The translations under genes and the position numbers were made by a program. A stretch of 64,000 nucleotides of DNA from Paludibacter sp. (GTDB lineage Bacteria > Bacteroidota > Bacteroidia > Bacteroidales > Paludibacteraceae). Where the stretch lies: contig JAQTTH010000007.1 in assembly GCA_028710895.1 (NCBI GenBank), forward strand, positions 163,794 to 227,793. The letters are read 5' to 3'. The notes beneath the pieces are model-generated. The model worked only from the letters and a program-made list of their open reading frames with translations. It did not search any database and was not told the DNA's origin. This document shows positions 43,587-54,300 of the stretch, piece by piece; positions within the stretch are counted from its first letter, which is position 1; every line of letters begins with the position of its first letter.

Positions 43587-44942
43587 ATGAAACGAACAAT
43601 TATTTCAATGGCAGTTATGTTGCTGGGATGCCAGTTGGGCTTTGCTCAGGAGAGCAAAACCACCGGATTATCACTGCAACAATGCGTGCAAATGGCTGTA
43701 AAAAAGAATATCAATGTGAAGACAGCCCGCATTGACGATCAAAAAAGCAAATATAAAAAAGAAGAGGCTTATGCTTCTTTACTTCCCAAAGTCAATTTCA
43801 ATAGCAATTTTACGGATAATGTACAATTGCCCACAACCGTTTTGCCGGGTGAATTATTAGGAAAACCGGGGACTATGCTTCCACTTCAGATGGGAAGCCA
43901 ATACAGTACAACGGCATCGTTGAGCATCAGTCAGGTTTTGTATAATCAAACAGCGTTTACTGCCGTTAAGATATTGACCAAATCGTCGGAACTAAGCAGT
44001 CTGACAGTCGAAAAGGCAAGCGAAGAAATTGCTTTCGAAGTGGCCAAACTTTATGCTTTGAGTCAAACTACAGCGGAACAACGCAAACTAATTGACCAAA
44101 ACATTGTGCGTACTGAACGGCTGAGAGACATCACAAAAATAACTGTTGATAACGGTGTAGGAAAACAGGTTGATTTGGATCGGGTAAATGTGAATCTTGA
44201 AAACCTGTACACGCAACAAAGCAATACAAAGTCAGCACAGGAGCAGCAATTGAATATGATTAAATACATGCTTGACTTGCCGCTTGAACAAAACATTGCA
44301 TTGACCGATACAGCAGCCATGCCGCTTTTGAAAAACGAACCACTGCTTCAAACTGATTTTTCGAATCACGTTACTATCCGCTTGCTCGAATCGCAAAAGG
44401 ACTTGAATCTGCTCAACAAAAAAGTGATTAGTGATGGTTATTTACCAACGCTTTCTTTATCAGGTCAGGCGGCATATCAGGGACTTCGAAACGATTTTAG
44501 TACCTACTTCAAAACCGGCGCTGCAAATAAATGGTATCCAATGGCCAATTTTGCTGTAAGTCTTTCGGTTCCTGTATTCGATGGATTTGAAAAAAGATCG
44601 AAGTCCCGTCAGGCTACGTTGGACTTGCAAAAAACACAAGCAACGCTTGAAAGCACGAAAGAGAGCTTTAGCATGAATTATAAGAATGCTTTGAACAACT
44701 ACCTGAATAGCAAAGATGTGGTTCGCCGTCAAAAACAAAACCTGGAATTAGCCGAGAAAGTGTATAAAGAAACAACGCTCAAATACCGCGAAGGGATGGC
44801 AACGATGAGCAGTTTACTGCAGGACGAAATGAGTTTGAGCAGCGCACAAGGCGGATACCTCACAGCTTTATACAATTTCAAGGAAGCAGAACTGAAAATT
44901 ATGTCAATCAACGGAGACATAAAGAATTTATTCAACAGTTGA
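43587..44942 (+). CDS. TolC-family outer-membrane efflux protein
   Basis: A protein of 451 residues with a signal peptide (residues 1-20, ending LGFAQ). Two OEP repeats (about 28-215 and 240-445) are rich in coiled-coil helix, for example KLIDQNIVRTERLRDITKIT and EAELKIMSINGDIKNLF. Such proteins form the trimeric exit duct of tripartite pumps. It is the first gene of the operon with the fusion protein and the RND pump, so together they make a complete efflux system. The start is ATG 43587, where the signal peptide begins. Confidence 0.92.
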   Translation: MKRTIISMAVMLLGCQLGFAQESKTTGLSLQQCVQMAVKKNINVKTARIDDQKSKYKKEEAYASLLPKVNFNSNFTDNVQLPTTVLPGELLGKPGTMLPLQMGSQYSTTASLSISQVLYNQTAFTAVKILTKSSELSSLTVEKASEEIAFEVAKLYALSQTTAEQRKLIDQNIVRTERLRDITKITVDNGVGKQVDLDRVNVNLENLYTQQSNTKSAQEQQLNMIKYMLDLPLEQNIALTDTAAMPLLKNEPLLQTDFSNHVTIRLLESQKDLNLLNKKVISDGYLPTLSLSGQAAYQGLRNDFSTYFKTGAANKWYPMANFAVSLSVPVFDGFEKRSKSRQATLDLQKTQATLESTKESFSMNYKNALNNYLNSKDVVRRQKQNLELAEKVYKETTLKYREGMATMSSLLQDEMSLSSAQGGYLTALYNFKEAELKIMSINGDIKNLFNS

Positions 44943-45001
44943 AAACAACAGAATGTAGATACTTCAATTCAAAAAATAAAACACAAATAAGATATTAAAA
45001 A

Positions 45002-46060
45002 ATGAAAAAGAATACAATCATTGTAAGTGCAACGATAGTTGTGCTGCTTAGCCTAATGACATGGACATTGGCCTCAAACAAAAAGGTTATTGATAGCCGC
45101 AAGGAAGTGAAAACAGCTCAGAGCGACATTGCCGTTGCTGTTGCTTCAACCGAAATGAAAGAAACAAACGGCGACCTGGAATTAGTTGGTACAGCTCAAC
45201 CATGCAAAGAAGTGAATATAGCTTCGGAAAGTGCCGGCAAAATTGTTCAGGTTAATTTTAAAATGGGAGATTTTGTAACAAAGGGAAAAGTCCTTGCCAA
45301 AATAGATGATACGTACAAACGGCTGGCTTACGACAATGCGAAACTGAATTTCGATAAATACAAAGATGACCTGAACCGTTATCAGGCATTGCGTAATGGA
45401 GATGCTATTTCAGATACTCAGTTGAGAGACATCAAGTTGGGTTACGAAAATGCAGCTATTCAACTGGAGAATGCCAAAAAACAATGGGATGATACAAAAA
45501 TCACTGCACCTTTCAGTGGATATATTACTGCTCAAAATACAGAATTGGGTGCTTACGTTAATGTGGGCGCTGCTATTGCCGGTATTGCCGATATTTCGGA
45601 ACTGAAAGTGGTGTTGGATGTGTCTGAAACGAATGCATACGAACTTCGTCAGGGACAACAAATCAATGTAACTACCGATGTGCATCCCGAAGCCAGATAC
45701 ACAGGCAAGATATCGAATATCAGCCCCAAAGCCAGCGCTTCGCATACTTATCCTGTTGAAGTGTTGATTTCAAACAACGGAAAAGACAAACTGAAAGCCG
45801 GTACATACGTAAATGTAAGCGTGAACATGGGCAAAAGTGGAAAAGCGCTGATGATTCCGCGCGAAGCCATTGTGAGCAGTGTAAAAGATCCATCGGTGTA
45901 TGTAATAGCCGGCAATACAGCTAAACTGGTGAAAATAAATACAGGACGCAGCTTTAATTCGAACCTGGAAGTAGTTGCAGGCTTGTGCGAAGGCGACAAA
46001 GTTGTTACCAACGGTCAAATCAACCTCATTGACGGAGCAAAAGTTTCCGTAATCAACTAA
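45002..46060 (+). CDS. RND efflux membrane fusion protein (periplasmic adaptor)
   Basis: A protein of 352 residues. The N-terminus ends in a membrane anchor or signal (IIVSATIVVLLSLMTWTLAS). The lipoyl-like halves are GKIVQVNFKMGDFVTKGKVL and ITAPFSGYITAQNTELGAYV, linked by a helical hairpin (about 100-165). The beta-barrel domain follows (ELKVVLDVSETNAYELRQGQ), then the membrane-proximal domain. It bridges the RND pump and the TolC-like duct. It lies 59 bases after the TolC-like gene and 109 bases before the pump gene. Confidence 0.93.
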   Translation: MKKNTIIVSATIVVLLSLMTWTLASNKKVIDSRKEVKTAQSDIAVAVASTEMKETNGDLELVGTAQPCKEVNIASESAGKIVQVNFKMGDFVTKGKVLAKIDDTYKRLAYDNAKLNFDKYKDDLNRYQALRNGDAISDTQLRDIKLGYENAAIQLENAKKQWDDTKITAPFSGYITAQNTELGAYVNVGAAIAGIADISELKVVLDVSETNAYELRQGQQINVTTDVHPEARYTGKISNISPKASASHTYPVEVLISNNGKDKLKAGTYVNVSVNMGKSGKALMIPREAIVSSVKDPSVYVIAGNTAKLVKINTGRSFNSNLEVVAGLCEGDKVVTNGQINLIDGAKVSVIN

Positions 46061-46117
46061 TAGAAAACTCAACACAATGCTCTGAGTTTATTCCGGATGT
46101 ATTATCTAATAATAACC

Positions 46118-46165
46118 CTCAGAGGATTGGACTTGTAACTCGTAACTAACAACTCGTAACTATTT
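46118..46165. repeat. AACTCGTAACT direct repeats before the RND pump gene
   Basis: AACTCGTAACT occurs twice within 26 bases (near 46136-46161), between the fusion-protein and pump genes, which are otherwise normally spaced. Confidence 0.5.
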
Positions 46166-46169
46166 TATC

Positions 46170-49100
46170 ATGAATATAGTAGAAACCTCCATAAAAAAAC
46201 CTTTGATAATCGGCGTAATTTTTACGCTGCTGACCCTGGGAGGATTGATATCATTCAACCAGCTCAATCTGAACTTAATGCCAAAGTTTGAGCTGCCCAT
46301 GCTTACCGTACAAACAATTTATCCGGGAGCCGGGGCTTCGGAAGTTGAAACAACGGTAACGAAAAAAATTGAAGACGCCCTTTCGACACTCGAAAATCTA
46401 AAGAAAATCAGTTCCACTTCCATGGAAGGAGTTTCTGTAATCGCTATCGAGCTCAATTCAGGTGCAGATGCTAACCTGGCTGTTCAGGAAGCACAACGCA
46501 AAATATCAGCCATAAAGGCTAACTTGCCTACGGATGTAAAAGAACCTTCCATAAGCAAGATTGCTATGGACGAAAAGGCCATTTTGAATGTGGCTGCGTC
46601 CTCATCAATGCCCTCGACGGAATTTTACAAACTGGTCGAAGATCGTATTCAGCCTCGTTTAGCAAAGCTTCCGGGAGTTGGTTCGGTGAAAATGAGTGGT
46701 GGAAAAGAACGTCAGATTAAAGTAAATATCGATGTTGAAAAACTGAAAGCCTATAAATTATCTATCTTGCAGGTGTTGCAGGTTATTCAGAGTGCCAATA
46801 TGGAAATTCCGGCCGGTAATGTTGAAAATTCAGCAGCTGTCTATTCTGTTCGTTTGGCTGCAAAGTATGCCAGTCTGACTGAGCTTCGTAACACGGTAAT
46901 TACAACTACTCCCAATGGTGGAAAAGTGAAAGTAATGGATGTGGCTGAAGTAGAAGATGGGGTGGCTGAGCAAAAGCTGATTAACCGCATTGATGGCAAA
47001 GATGCTATTGGTATTTCCATTCAGAAGCAAAGCGATGCTAATGCCGTAAAAGTTTCCGATTTGGCTAAAGCCGAATTGAAAGCTGTAGAAAAAGAATATG
47101 CGGCAAAAAATGTAAAATTTGAAATTGCTACCGACGATTCTATTTATACCCGCGCTTCGGCCGATGGTGTGGTGGAAGATCTTATTCTGGCTATTTTGAT
47201 TGTAGCTGTTGTCTGTTTTATATTTCTTCACAACATCCGAAGTGCGCTGATTGTAATGGTCGCCGTGCCGCTTTCTATCATCCCTGCTTTTATAGGCATG
47301 TATATATTGGGTTACTCGCTGAATATGATGTCGTTAATGGCACTTTCATTGGTTGTTGGTATCCTTGTGGATGACTCCATTGTGGTTATAGAAAACATGT
47401 TCAGCCACATGGAAAAAGGAAAAACAAAATGGCAGGCAGCCCTCGATGGTTGTAGGCAAATTATGTTTACAGCTATGGCTATCACCCTTGTAATTGTGGT
47501 GGTGTTCCTACCGATGGGACTTAGCGGCGGTTTGATTGGCAACGTGCTGAAAGAGTTTGCCATTCCGATTGTAATTACAACCTTGTGTAGTTTGTTGGTA
47601 TCGTTTACAGTAACACCACTGTTAATGTCACGTTTCGGAAACATACCTGACGATACACGCCCAACCATTTCAGGTCGCTTCTCTCGCTTTGTTGAACGTA
47701 CATTTGATTCGGTAAAAAATTGGTATGGAAACATTCTTGGCTGGAGTTTAGGACACAAAGCAACAATTCTGGGAGCAACATTGGTACTCTTTTTCGCTTC
47801 GTTTGCACTGATTCCAACCGGGTTTATTGGTTTTGCCTTTATGCCTGAAACCGATAAGGGGGAATATAACATAACATTGGATTTGAATCCGCAGGTAACA
47901 TTGTATCAAAACAACCAGATTACCATGCAGGCAGAGAAAATTATCAAGAGCATACCCGAAGTCAAGAGTTTGTTTACAAACGTTGGTATGTCGGGAACTA
48001 CCTCGAAAAATAACGTGACGACCATTAGCGTGAAGATGATTGATAAGACCAAGCGTAAAATGGGCGTACAGGAATGTGCCTCACTGGCAAAAGAAAAAAT
48101 CATGAGTCAGATTCCGGGAGTCCGGGCACGTGCAGCTATTGCGTCTGTTTCAGGTAATGCGGGTTCAGAACCTATCCAACTGATTGTGCAGGGTGCCGAC
48201 TATGATAAAGTGCAGAAAACTGCAGCCATGATTATGGAAACAGTCCGTCGTACTCCGGGTACATCGGATGCGAAATATTCTATCGATGATCCGCGCCAGG
48301 AAGTGCAGATTAAGCTCGACCGCGAGAAAATGTCAACATTTGGATTATCAGTCAACGATGTTGGTTCTACGCTCCGTACGGCATTGAATGGTAACGACAA
48401 TTCAAAATACACCGAAGGAAGTTACGAGTACAAAATTCGTATTGGTGTAGATAATTTCGACCGTACAAAATCGGATGATGTTTCTAAATTGACGTTTGTA
48501 AATAAAAAAGGGGAACTGATTGAACTGAAACAATTTGCTGAAATCGGCTATGGCTTAGGACCTTCTGCACTTGAACGTACCGACCGTATTTCGTCTATCG
48601 CCGTCAAATCAAATGTTGTGGGACGTCCTTCGGGAACAGTTGGGTCGGAAATTGAAGCAGCTATTGCAGGTAAAATTCCGGAAGGCGTGAATATTAAAAA
48701 AAGTGGAATGATGGATCAACAATCCTCTGCTTTCGGTAGCCTTGGGTTTGCATTCCTGGCAGCGATTGTATTGATTTACCTCATTATGGTTGTGCTTTAC
48801 AATTCGCTTACCGACCCATTGATTGTATTGTTCTCTATTCCACTGGCTATGATTGGTGCTTTCTTAGCTCTGGCTTTGACAATGAACAGTTTGACTATCT
48901 TCAGTATTATCGGCTTGATTGTGCTTATTGGGCTCGTTGCTAAAAATGCAATTTTGCTCGTCGACTTTGCCAATAAAATACGCAAAGAAGAAAACCTGAG
49001 TACTTATAAAGCAATTATTGAAGCCGGGAAAGACCGTATGCGCCCTATTTTGATGACTACTTTTGCCATGATTTTTGGTATGTTGCCTATTGCACTCGGT

Positions 49101-49301
49101 TCGGGTGATGGTGCAGAAATGAAAAATGGTATGGGTTGGGTAATTATAGGGGGATTGGCAAGTTCCATGATTCTTACACTGGTAGTTGTTCCGGTGGTGT
49201 ATTATATTTTCGACCGTTTTGGTGCTAAGAGCCGTTCACGGCGCAGAAAAAGACTGGTCGGTAAAGTAGTTGCCAGGCAGCTTCAGGAAAGTATAGCGTA
49301 A
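46170..49301 (+). CDS. RND efflux pump (HAE1/AcrB-like)
   Basis: A protein of 1043 residues with the RND layout: TM1 (about 12-30), a large periplasmic loop, TM2-6, a second large loop, then TM7-12. The proton-relay pair D401-D402 lies in VVGILVDDSIVVIENMFSHM, in line with D407-D408 of AcrB. FLHNIRSALIVMVAVPLSII and the late GLIVLIGLVAKNAILLVDFA are also typical. The substrates (drugs, bile salts or metabolites) cannot be told from sequence, although the motifs fit the hydrophobe/amphiphile group rather than heavy-metal pumps. It is the last gene of the efflux operon and ends in a terminator. Confidence 0.95.
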   Translation: MNIVETSIKKPLIIGVIFTLLTLGGLISFNQLNLNLMPKFELPMLTVQTIYPGAGASEVETTVTKKIEDALSTLENLKKISSTSMEGVSVIAIELNSGADANLAVQEAQRKISAIKANLPTDVKEPSISKIAMDEKAILNVAASSSMPSTEFYKLVEDRIQPRLAKLPGVGSVKMSGGKERQIKVNIDVEKLKAYKLSILQVLQVIQSANMEIPAGNVENSAAVYSVRLAAKYASLTELRNTVITTTPNGGKVKVMDVAEVEDGVAEQKLINRIDGKDAIGISIQKQSDANAVKVSDLAKAELKAVEKEYAAKNVKFEIATDDSIYTRASADGVVEDLILAILIVAVVCFIFLHNIRSALIVMVAVPLSIIPAFIGMYILGYSLNMMSLMALSLVVGILVDDSIVVIENMFSHMEKGKTKWQAALDGCRQIMFTAMAITLVIVVVFLPMGLSGGLIGNVLKEFAIPIVITTLCSLLVSFTVTPLLMSRFGNIPDDTRPTISGRFSRFVERTFDSVKNWYGNILGWSLGHKATILGATLVLFFASFALIPTGFIGFAFMPETDKGEYNITLDLNPQVTLYQNNQITMQAEKIIKSIPEVKSLFTNVGMSGTTSKNNVTTISVKMIDKTKRKMGVQECASLAKEKIMSQIPGVRARAAIASVSGNAGSEPIQLIVQGADYDKVQKTAAMIMETVRRTPGTSDAKYSIDDPRQEVQIKLDREKMSTFGLSVNDVGSTLRTALNGNDNSKYTEGSYEYKIRIGVDNFDRTKSDDVSKLTFVNKKGELIELKQFAEIGYGLGPSALERTDRISSIAVKSNVVGRPSGTVGSEIEAAIAGKIPEGVNIKKSGMMDQQSSAFGSLGFAFLAAIVLIYLIMVVLYNSLTDPLIVLFSIPLAMIGAFLALALTMNSLTIFSIIGLIVLIGLVAKNAILLVDFANKIRKEENLSTYKAIIEAGKDRMRPILMTTFAMIFGMLPIALGSGDGAEMKNGMGWVIIGGLASSMILTLVVVPVVYYIFDRFGAKSRSRRRKRLVGKVVARQLQESIA

Positions 49302-49314
49302 ATAAATCGTACAG

Positions 49315-49353
49315 ACAATGACTATACTTTTACAGCGTAGTCATTGTTTTTTT
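49315..49353 (+). terminator. Terminator after the RND pump gene
   Basis: Stem ACAATGACTA/TAGTCATTGT (49315-49324 with 49338-49347) with a 13-base loop, followed by TTTTTTT. Confidence 0.85.
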
Positions 49354-49405
49354 GTACTTTTATCGTCAATACGTCAATAAATATTAAATAGTTAATCATT
49401 CTGCT

Positions 49406-50518
49406 ATGAGATACAAACCTTTACATCATTTTTCGAATACGTTGGCCCTCAGGCTATCAATAATATTAAGTATATTTCTGGATTCTATATTAGTTCTGGG
49501 ATATATCTATGGCAATAAAATCGAAGGTTCGATTGGATTGAGGGTCGGTTATGCGCTTCTTAGCGATATTGTTTTGTTTTATTCGTTATACAGCTACAGT
49601 TTCAGAACAATACAAAGGGACATAAAGAAAAATTTAAAATTCAGGTACATTATTCTGGGCTCGATTCTCATTGCAGGCGTATTAAATTTTATTTTTACTG
49701 AAGGTTCCATTCATTTATTTCACTCAAGTCTGGTTTCGGCCAACTTCCTGATTGTGGGAAATATTATGAAAGATCTTATTGTACTGCTTATTGTGTTATT
49801 ATCAACATCGTTACTTCATTCCATTATTCAACGCCAACAAATTTTATTAGAAAATGAAAGACTTACGGTAGACAACATCCGCATTCGGTATGAAGTGCTG
49901 AAAAATCAGGTTGATCCGCACTTTCTCTTCAACTCACTCAATACGCTCGATGGTCTGATTGGAATTGATGTTAATAAAGCCCATGAATATGTACAAAATT
50001 TATCTCAGGTATTTCGTTATGCCATTGGTAATAAGGAAATCGTGTCTCTTGATGACGAATTGAATTTCACGGAATCTTACGCTCATTTGATGAAAATACG
50101 ATATGGTGAAAATATCCAGATTGAGTATAATATTGCCGCGAGATATCGTAATTGGTATATTATGCCTATTAGCCTACAACTGTTGGTAGAAAATGCCATT
50201 AAGCACAATGTAATAAGTGCCAAATATCCGTTGATAATTAAGATTGAAACCACTTCTTACGATGCTATTACAGTATCCAACGTTATTCAACTAAAGGCTG
50301 AAGCAGAGCAAGGTGAAGGTATTGGTTTGGCAAACCTGAGTGAACGATATGAACTTTTGTTTCAGAAAGAGGTACTAATCAACATGACCGATGTTTTCCG
50401 CGTGGAAATTCCATTGATAAAAGAACTTGAAGACACTAATTTCAAAAATAACCGAGATGAAAGCAGTAATAATAGAAGACGAACTTGTTGCAACACAGAA
50501 TTTGCAGCGTTTGATTAG
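49406..50518 (+). CDS. LytS-type sensor histidine kinase
   Basis: A protein of 370 residues. About four to five membrane helices occupy residues 15-140. The His_kinase domain follows with the phosphoacceptor in LKNQVDPHFLFNSLNTLDGL, then the ATPase with LQLLVENAIKHNVIS and GEGIGLANLSERYELLF. This is the LytS/YehU class, which works with a LytTR regulator. The end overlaps the next gene's ATG (50457) by 62 bases, so the last 20 or so residues (NRRRTCCNTEFAAFD) are encoded inside the regulator gene in another frame. Confidence 0.92.
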   Translation: MRYKPLHHFSNTLALRLSIILSIFLDSILVLGYIYGNKIEGSIGLRVGYALLSDIVLFYSLYSYSFRTIQRDIKKNLKFRYIILGSILIAGVLNFIFTEGSIHLFHSSLVSANFLIVGNIMKDLIVLLIVLLSTSLLHSIIQRQQILLENERLTVDNIRIRYEVLKNQVDPHFLFNSLNTLDGLIGIDVNKAHEYVQNLSQVFRYAIGNKEIVSLDDELNFTESYAHLMKIRYGENIQIEYNIAARYRNWYIMPISLQLLVENAIKHNVISAKYPLIIKIETTSYDAITVSNVIQLKAEAEQGEGIGLANLSERYELLFQKEVLINMTDVFRVEIPLIKELEDTNFKNNRDESSNNRRRTCCNTEFAAFD

Positions 50519-51218
50519 CCAATTGGCTGATGATATTCAGGTAATTGCCGTTTTACAAAGTGTAGAGGAAAGCATTGAATGGTTTTTGCTGAATGCGGCT
50601 CCTGATGTATTGTTCCTGGACATTCATTTGGCTGATGGATCTTCTTTTTCTATATTTGAAAAAGTGAAAATTCCATGTCCAATCATCTTTACTACAGCTT
50701 ACGATGAGTATGCTTTGAAAGCCTTTGAGGTTAATAGCATAGATTATTTGCTTAAGCCGATCAATCAAAAAAATCTGGAACGTGCCATACAAAAGCTACG
50801 AGGTTTAATTGCTACAAGAACGGATAATTCAGATGTTGTTGCCAATGTATTGGCTGCTTTCAAAGAATCGAAAAAGGTATATAAATCAAATTTTCTAATT
50901 CCACATAAAGATAAATTTATTCCATTAGCAGTGAATAAAATAGCCTGTTTTTATACGGAAAATAAAATGGTGAAGATTATCACTGACGATAATCAGACTT
51001 ATCATTTGGATAATTCCCTCGAAGAAGTGTATCTGCAGCTCGACCCGACTCAGTTTTACAGGGCCAACCGACAATACATTGTGGCACATAAAGGCATAAA
51101 AGATATATCTGTCTGGTTTGGGAGCAAAGTTTCAATAAATTTATTTGTGACTGTACCCGAAAAAATTATTGTGAGTAAAGCCCGCGTTTCCGAATTCAAA
51201 GCGTGGTTTACAACCTAA
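50457..51218 (+). CDS. LytTR-family response regulator
   Basis: A protein of 253 residues. The receiver domain (1-120) has acidic EDE at 7-9, the phosphoacceptor D55 in VLFLDIHLADG, and Lys in SIDYLLKPINQK. The LytTR DNA-binding domain (about 145-250) has FLIPHKDKFIPLAVNKIACF and FYRANRQYIVAHKGIKDISV. It works with the kinase encoded just upstream. ATG 50457 was chosen over an upstream TTG because it begins the conserved MKAVIIEDE motif. The pair follows the efflux operon and may control it, but a terminator lies between. Confidence 0.92.
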   Translation: MKAVIIEDELVATQNLQRLISQLADDIQVIAVLQSVEESIEWFLLNAAPDVLFLDIHLADGSSFSIFEKVKIPCPIIFTTAYDEYALKAFEVNSIDYLLKPINQKNLERAIQKLRGLIATRTDNSDVVANVLAAFKESKKVYKSNFLIPHKDKFIPLAVNKIACFYTENKMVKIITDDNQTYHLDNSLEEVYLQLDPTQFYRANRQYIVAHKGIKDISVWFGSKVSINLFVTVPEKIIVSKARVSEFKAWFTT

Positions 51219-51243
51219 ATTTCCAGTTCGGTTTTCGCACATA

Positions 51244-51280
51244 AAAAACCCTGATTGCTGAATGGCAATCAGGGTTTTTC
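51244..51280. terminator. Bidirectional terminator between the LytTR gene and rpoC
   Basis: A 15-bp perfect stem AAAAACCCTGATTGC/GCAATCAGGGTTTTT (51244-51258 with 51265-51279) with a 6-base loop. T-runs occur in both directions, serving the convergent genes. Confidence 0.92.
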
Positions 51281-51300
51281 TATTTAGTAGAAATAATTTC

Positions 51301-54300
51301 TTATTCTTCAGTTCCTTTTTCTTCAATGTCCAACACATTGCGGCGAGCGTCTACTTTTTTGTCATACTCATCGCGTGAGTACACTACAATTTTGTCGAAG
51401 TCGCGTTGACCTGTTCCGGCAGGAATCAAGTGACCGCAAATAACGTTTTCTTTCAAACCTTCCAGTCTGTCTACTTTTCCGTTGATAGCAGCGTCGTTCA
51501 ATACTTTCGTAGTTTCCTGGAAAGAAGCAGCCGACATAAAGCTATTTGTTTGAAGAGCAGCACGGGTAATACCTTGTAAAATTTGATTCGAAGTAGCTGC
51601 AATAGCGTCGCGCGTCTCAACGATTTTCATATCACGGCGTTTAAGCATACTGTTTTCGTCACGAAGTTTACGAGGAGTAATAATCTGACCCGGTTTCAGT
51701 GTTGCTGAGTCACCGGCATCCAAAATTACTTTTTTACCCCAGATACGATCGTTTTCTTCCATGAATTCATGTTTGTCAACGATTTGTTTTTCAAGGAAGC
51801 GTGTATCACCCTGTTCAAGGATTTCTACTTTACGCATCATTTGACGAACAATTACCTCGAAGTGTTTATCATTGATTTTCACACCCTGCAAACGGTATAC
51901 ATCCTGAACTTCGTTTACGATATAATCCTGAACCGCTGTAGGTCCTTTGATTAATAAGATATCCGAAGGAGTTGTAGCACCATCCGAAAGTGGAGTTCCG
52001 GCACGTACGAAGTCATTTTCCTGAACAAGAATTTGTCTTGACAGTGGAATCATATATTTCTTAATTTCACCTGTTTTTGAAGTTACAGACAATTCGCGGT
52101 TACCACGTTTAATCTTTCCGAAGGTTACTTCACCGTCGATTTCAGCCACTACAGCCGGATTCGATGGGTTACGAGCTTCGAATAATTCGGTTACACGTGG
52201 AAGACCACCCGTGATATCACCCGCTTTACCTACGGCACGTGGGATTTTTACCAACATTTGACCTGTTCTGATTTTGTCGCCATTATCAAGTACAAGGTGG
52301 GCACCTACCGGTAAGTTATATGTACGAAGAATAGAACCATCTTTGGAAACAATGTGTGCACTTGGCACTTTTGTTTTGTCTTTCGACTCAATGATAATTT
52401 TCTCACGTAAACCGGTAGCATCATCAGTTTCTGTTTTGAAAGTTACACCTTCATCAACATCTTCAAATTCGATTTTACCTTCTGTTTCCGAAATAATTAC
52501 CGCATTAAATGGATCCCATTCACAAGCAACTGTACCTTTTGTTGACAAATCGCCTTCTCTTACATACAGTTTAGAACCGTAAGGAATATTTTGAGTGGTA
52601 AGGGCAATACCTGTATTTACATCTACAACACGCATTTCGGCCAAACGGCTTACTACTACCTGGTGAGCACCATTATCGTCAATAGCTTCCACTGTACGAA
52701 GTTCATCAAATTCCAGACGACCATCATAACGTAAAACGATTTTAGATTCTGCTCCGACGTTCGAAGCAACCCCCCCGACGTGGAACGTACGCAGTGTCAA
52801 CTGTGTACCCGGCTCACCAATTGATTGAGCTGCAATAACACCTACAGCTTCACCCTGATGTACCATTTTACCGGTGGCAAGGTTACGTCCGTAACATTTT
52901 GCACAAACACCTTTTTTCGATTCGCAGGTTAATACAGAACGAATCTCAACGCGTTCGATTGGTGATTCCTGAATTTTTTTAGCCAACGATTCGGTAATCT
53001 GATTTCCCGAAGATACGATTAATTCACCCGTAAGTGGATTTTGAATATCATGAACCGAAACACGACCCAGGATACGTTCGTAAAGTGAAGATACAACCTC
53101 TTCGTTGTTTTTCATTTCAGTAGCAATCAAGCCACGCAATGTACCACAATCTTCTTCGTTGATAATCACATCTTGCGATACGTCAACCAAACGACGTGTC
53201 AAATATCCCGCATCAGCAGTTTTCAAAGCCGTATCCGCTAAACCTTTACGGGCACCGTGGGTTGAAATAAAGTATTCCAATACCGAAAGTCCTTCTTTAA
53301 AGTTCGAAAGAATAGGGTTTTCAATAATTTGACCACCTTCAGCACCTGATTTTTGAGGTTTAGCCATCAAACCACGCATACCTGAAAGCTGACGAATTTG
53401 CTCTTTAGAACCACGGGCACCTGAATCCAACATCATATATACAGAGTTGAATCCCTGGTTGTCAGTCGAAAGTTGTTTCATCAAAATGTTCGACAATTTC
53501 GAGTTAACATGAGTCCATGTATCAATAATTTGATTGTAACGTTCGTTGAACGTAATGAATCCCATGTTATAGTTATTCAAAATTTCTTCAACTTCGGCGT
53601 TACCTTCTTTAACCAATATTTCTTTTTCCGGTGGGATAATTACGTCACCTAAGTTAAACGATAATCCACCTTTGAATGCCATGCTATATCCAAGGTCCTT
53701 AATATCATCAAGGAACTGTGCTGTACGGGCTACTCCACAAATTTCAATTACGTTACCAATAATGTCACGCAATGATTTTTTAGAAAGAAGTTCGTTGATA
53801 TATCCTACCTGAGTAGGTACACATTTATTGAATAAAATACGTCCAACGGTGGTTTCAATCATTGTATCTACCAATTCGCCTTCAGCATTCAAATCTTTTG
53901 TTTTAACCTTGATAGGTGCGTGCAAAGCTACTTTCTTTTCGTTCAGAGCAATTTCTGCTTCTTCCGGAGAATAGAAAATAAGTCCTTCACCCAATGCTCC
54001 GGGACGAGGTTTTGTAATATAATACAAACCAAGAACCATGTCCTGAGAAGGTACTGTAATAGGAGCACCGTTAGCAGGGTTAAGGATATTGTGTGAAGCA
54101 AGCATCAACATTTGGGCTTCCAAAACAGCTTCATTACCAAGTGGTAAGTGAACAGCCATCTGGTCACCGTCAAAGTCGGCATTGAAAGCCGTACACGATA
54201 GCGGGTGAAGTTGGATAGCTTTTCCTTCAATCATTTTTGGTTGGAAAGCCTGGATACCTAACCGGTGAAGTGTTGGAGCACGGTTTAGTAATACGGGATG

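Noticed and set aside
43541..43735. Open frame of 64 codons overlapping the TolC-like gene start
   Set aside because: It begins upstream of the promoter box and is out of frame with the clear signal peptide at 43587.
47312..47872. Minus-strand open frame of 186 codons inside the RND pump gene
   Set aside because: A shadow of a strongly conserved gene on the opposite strand, with no features of its own.
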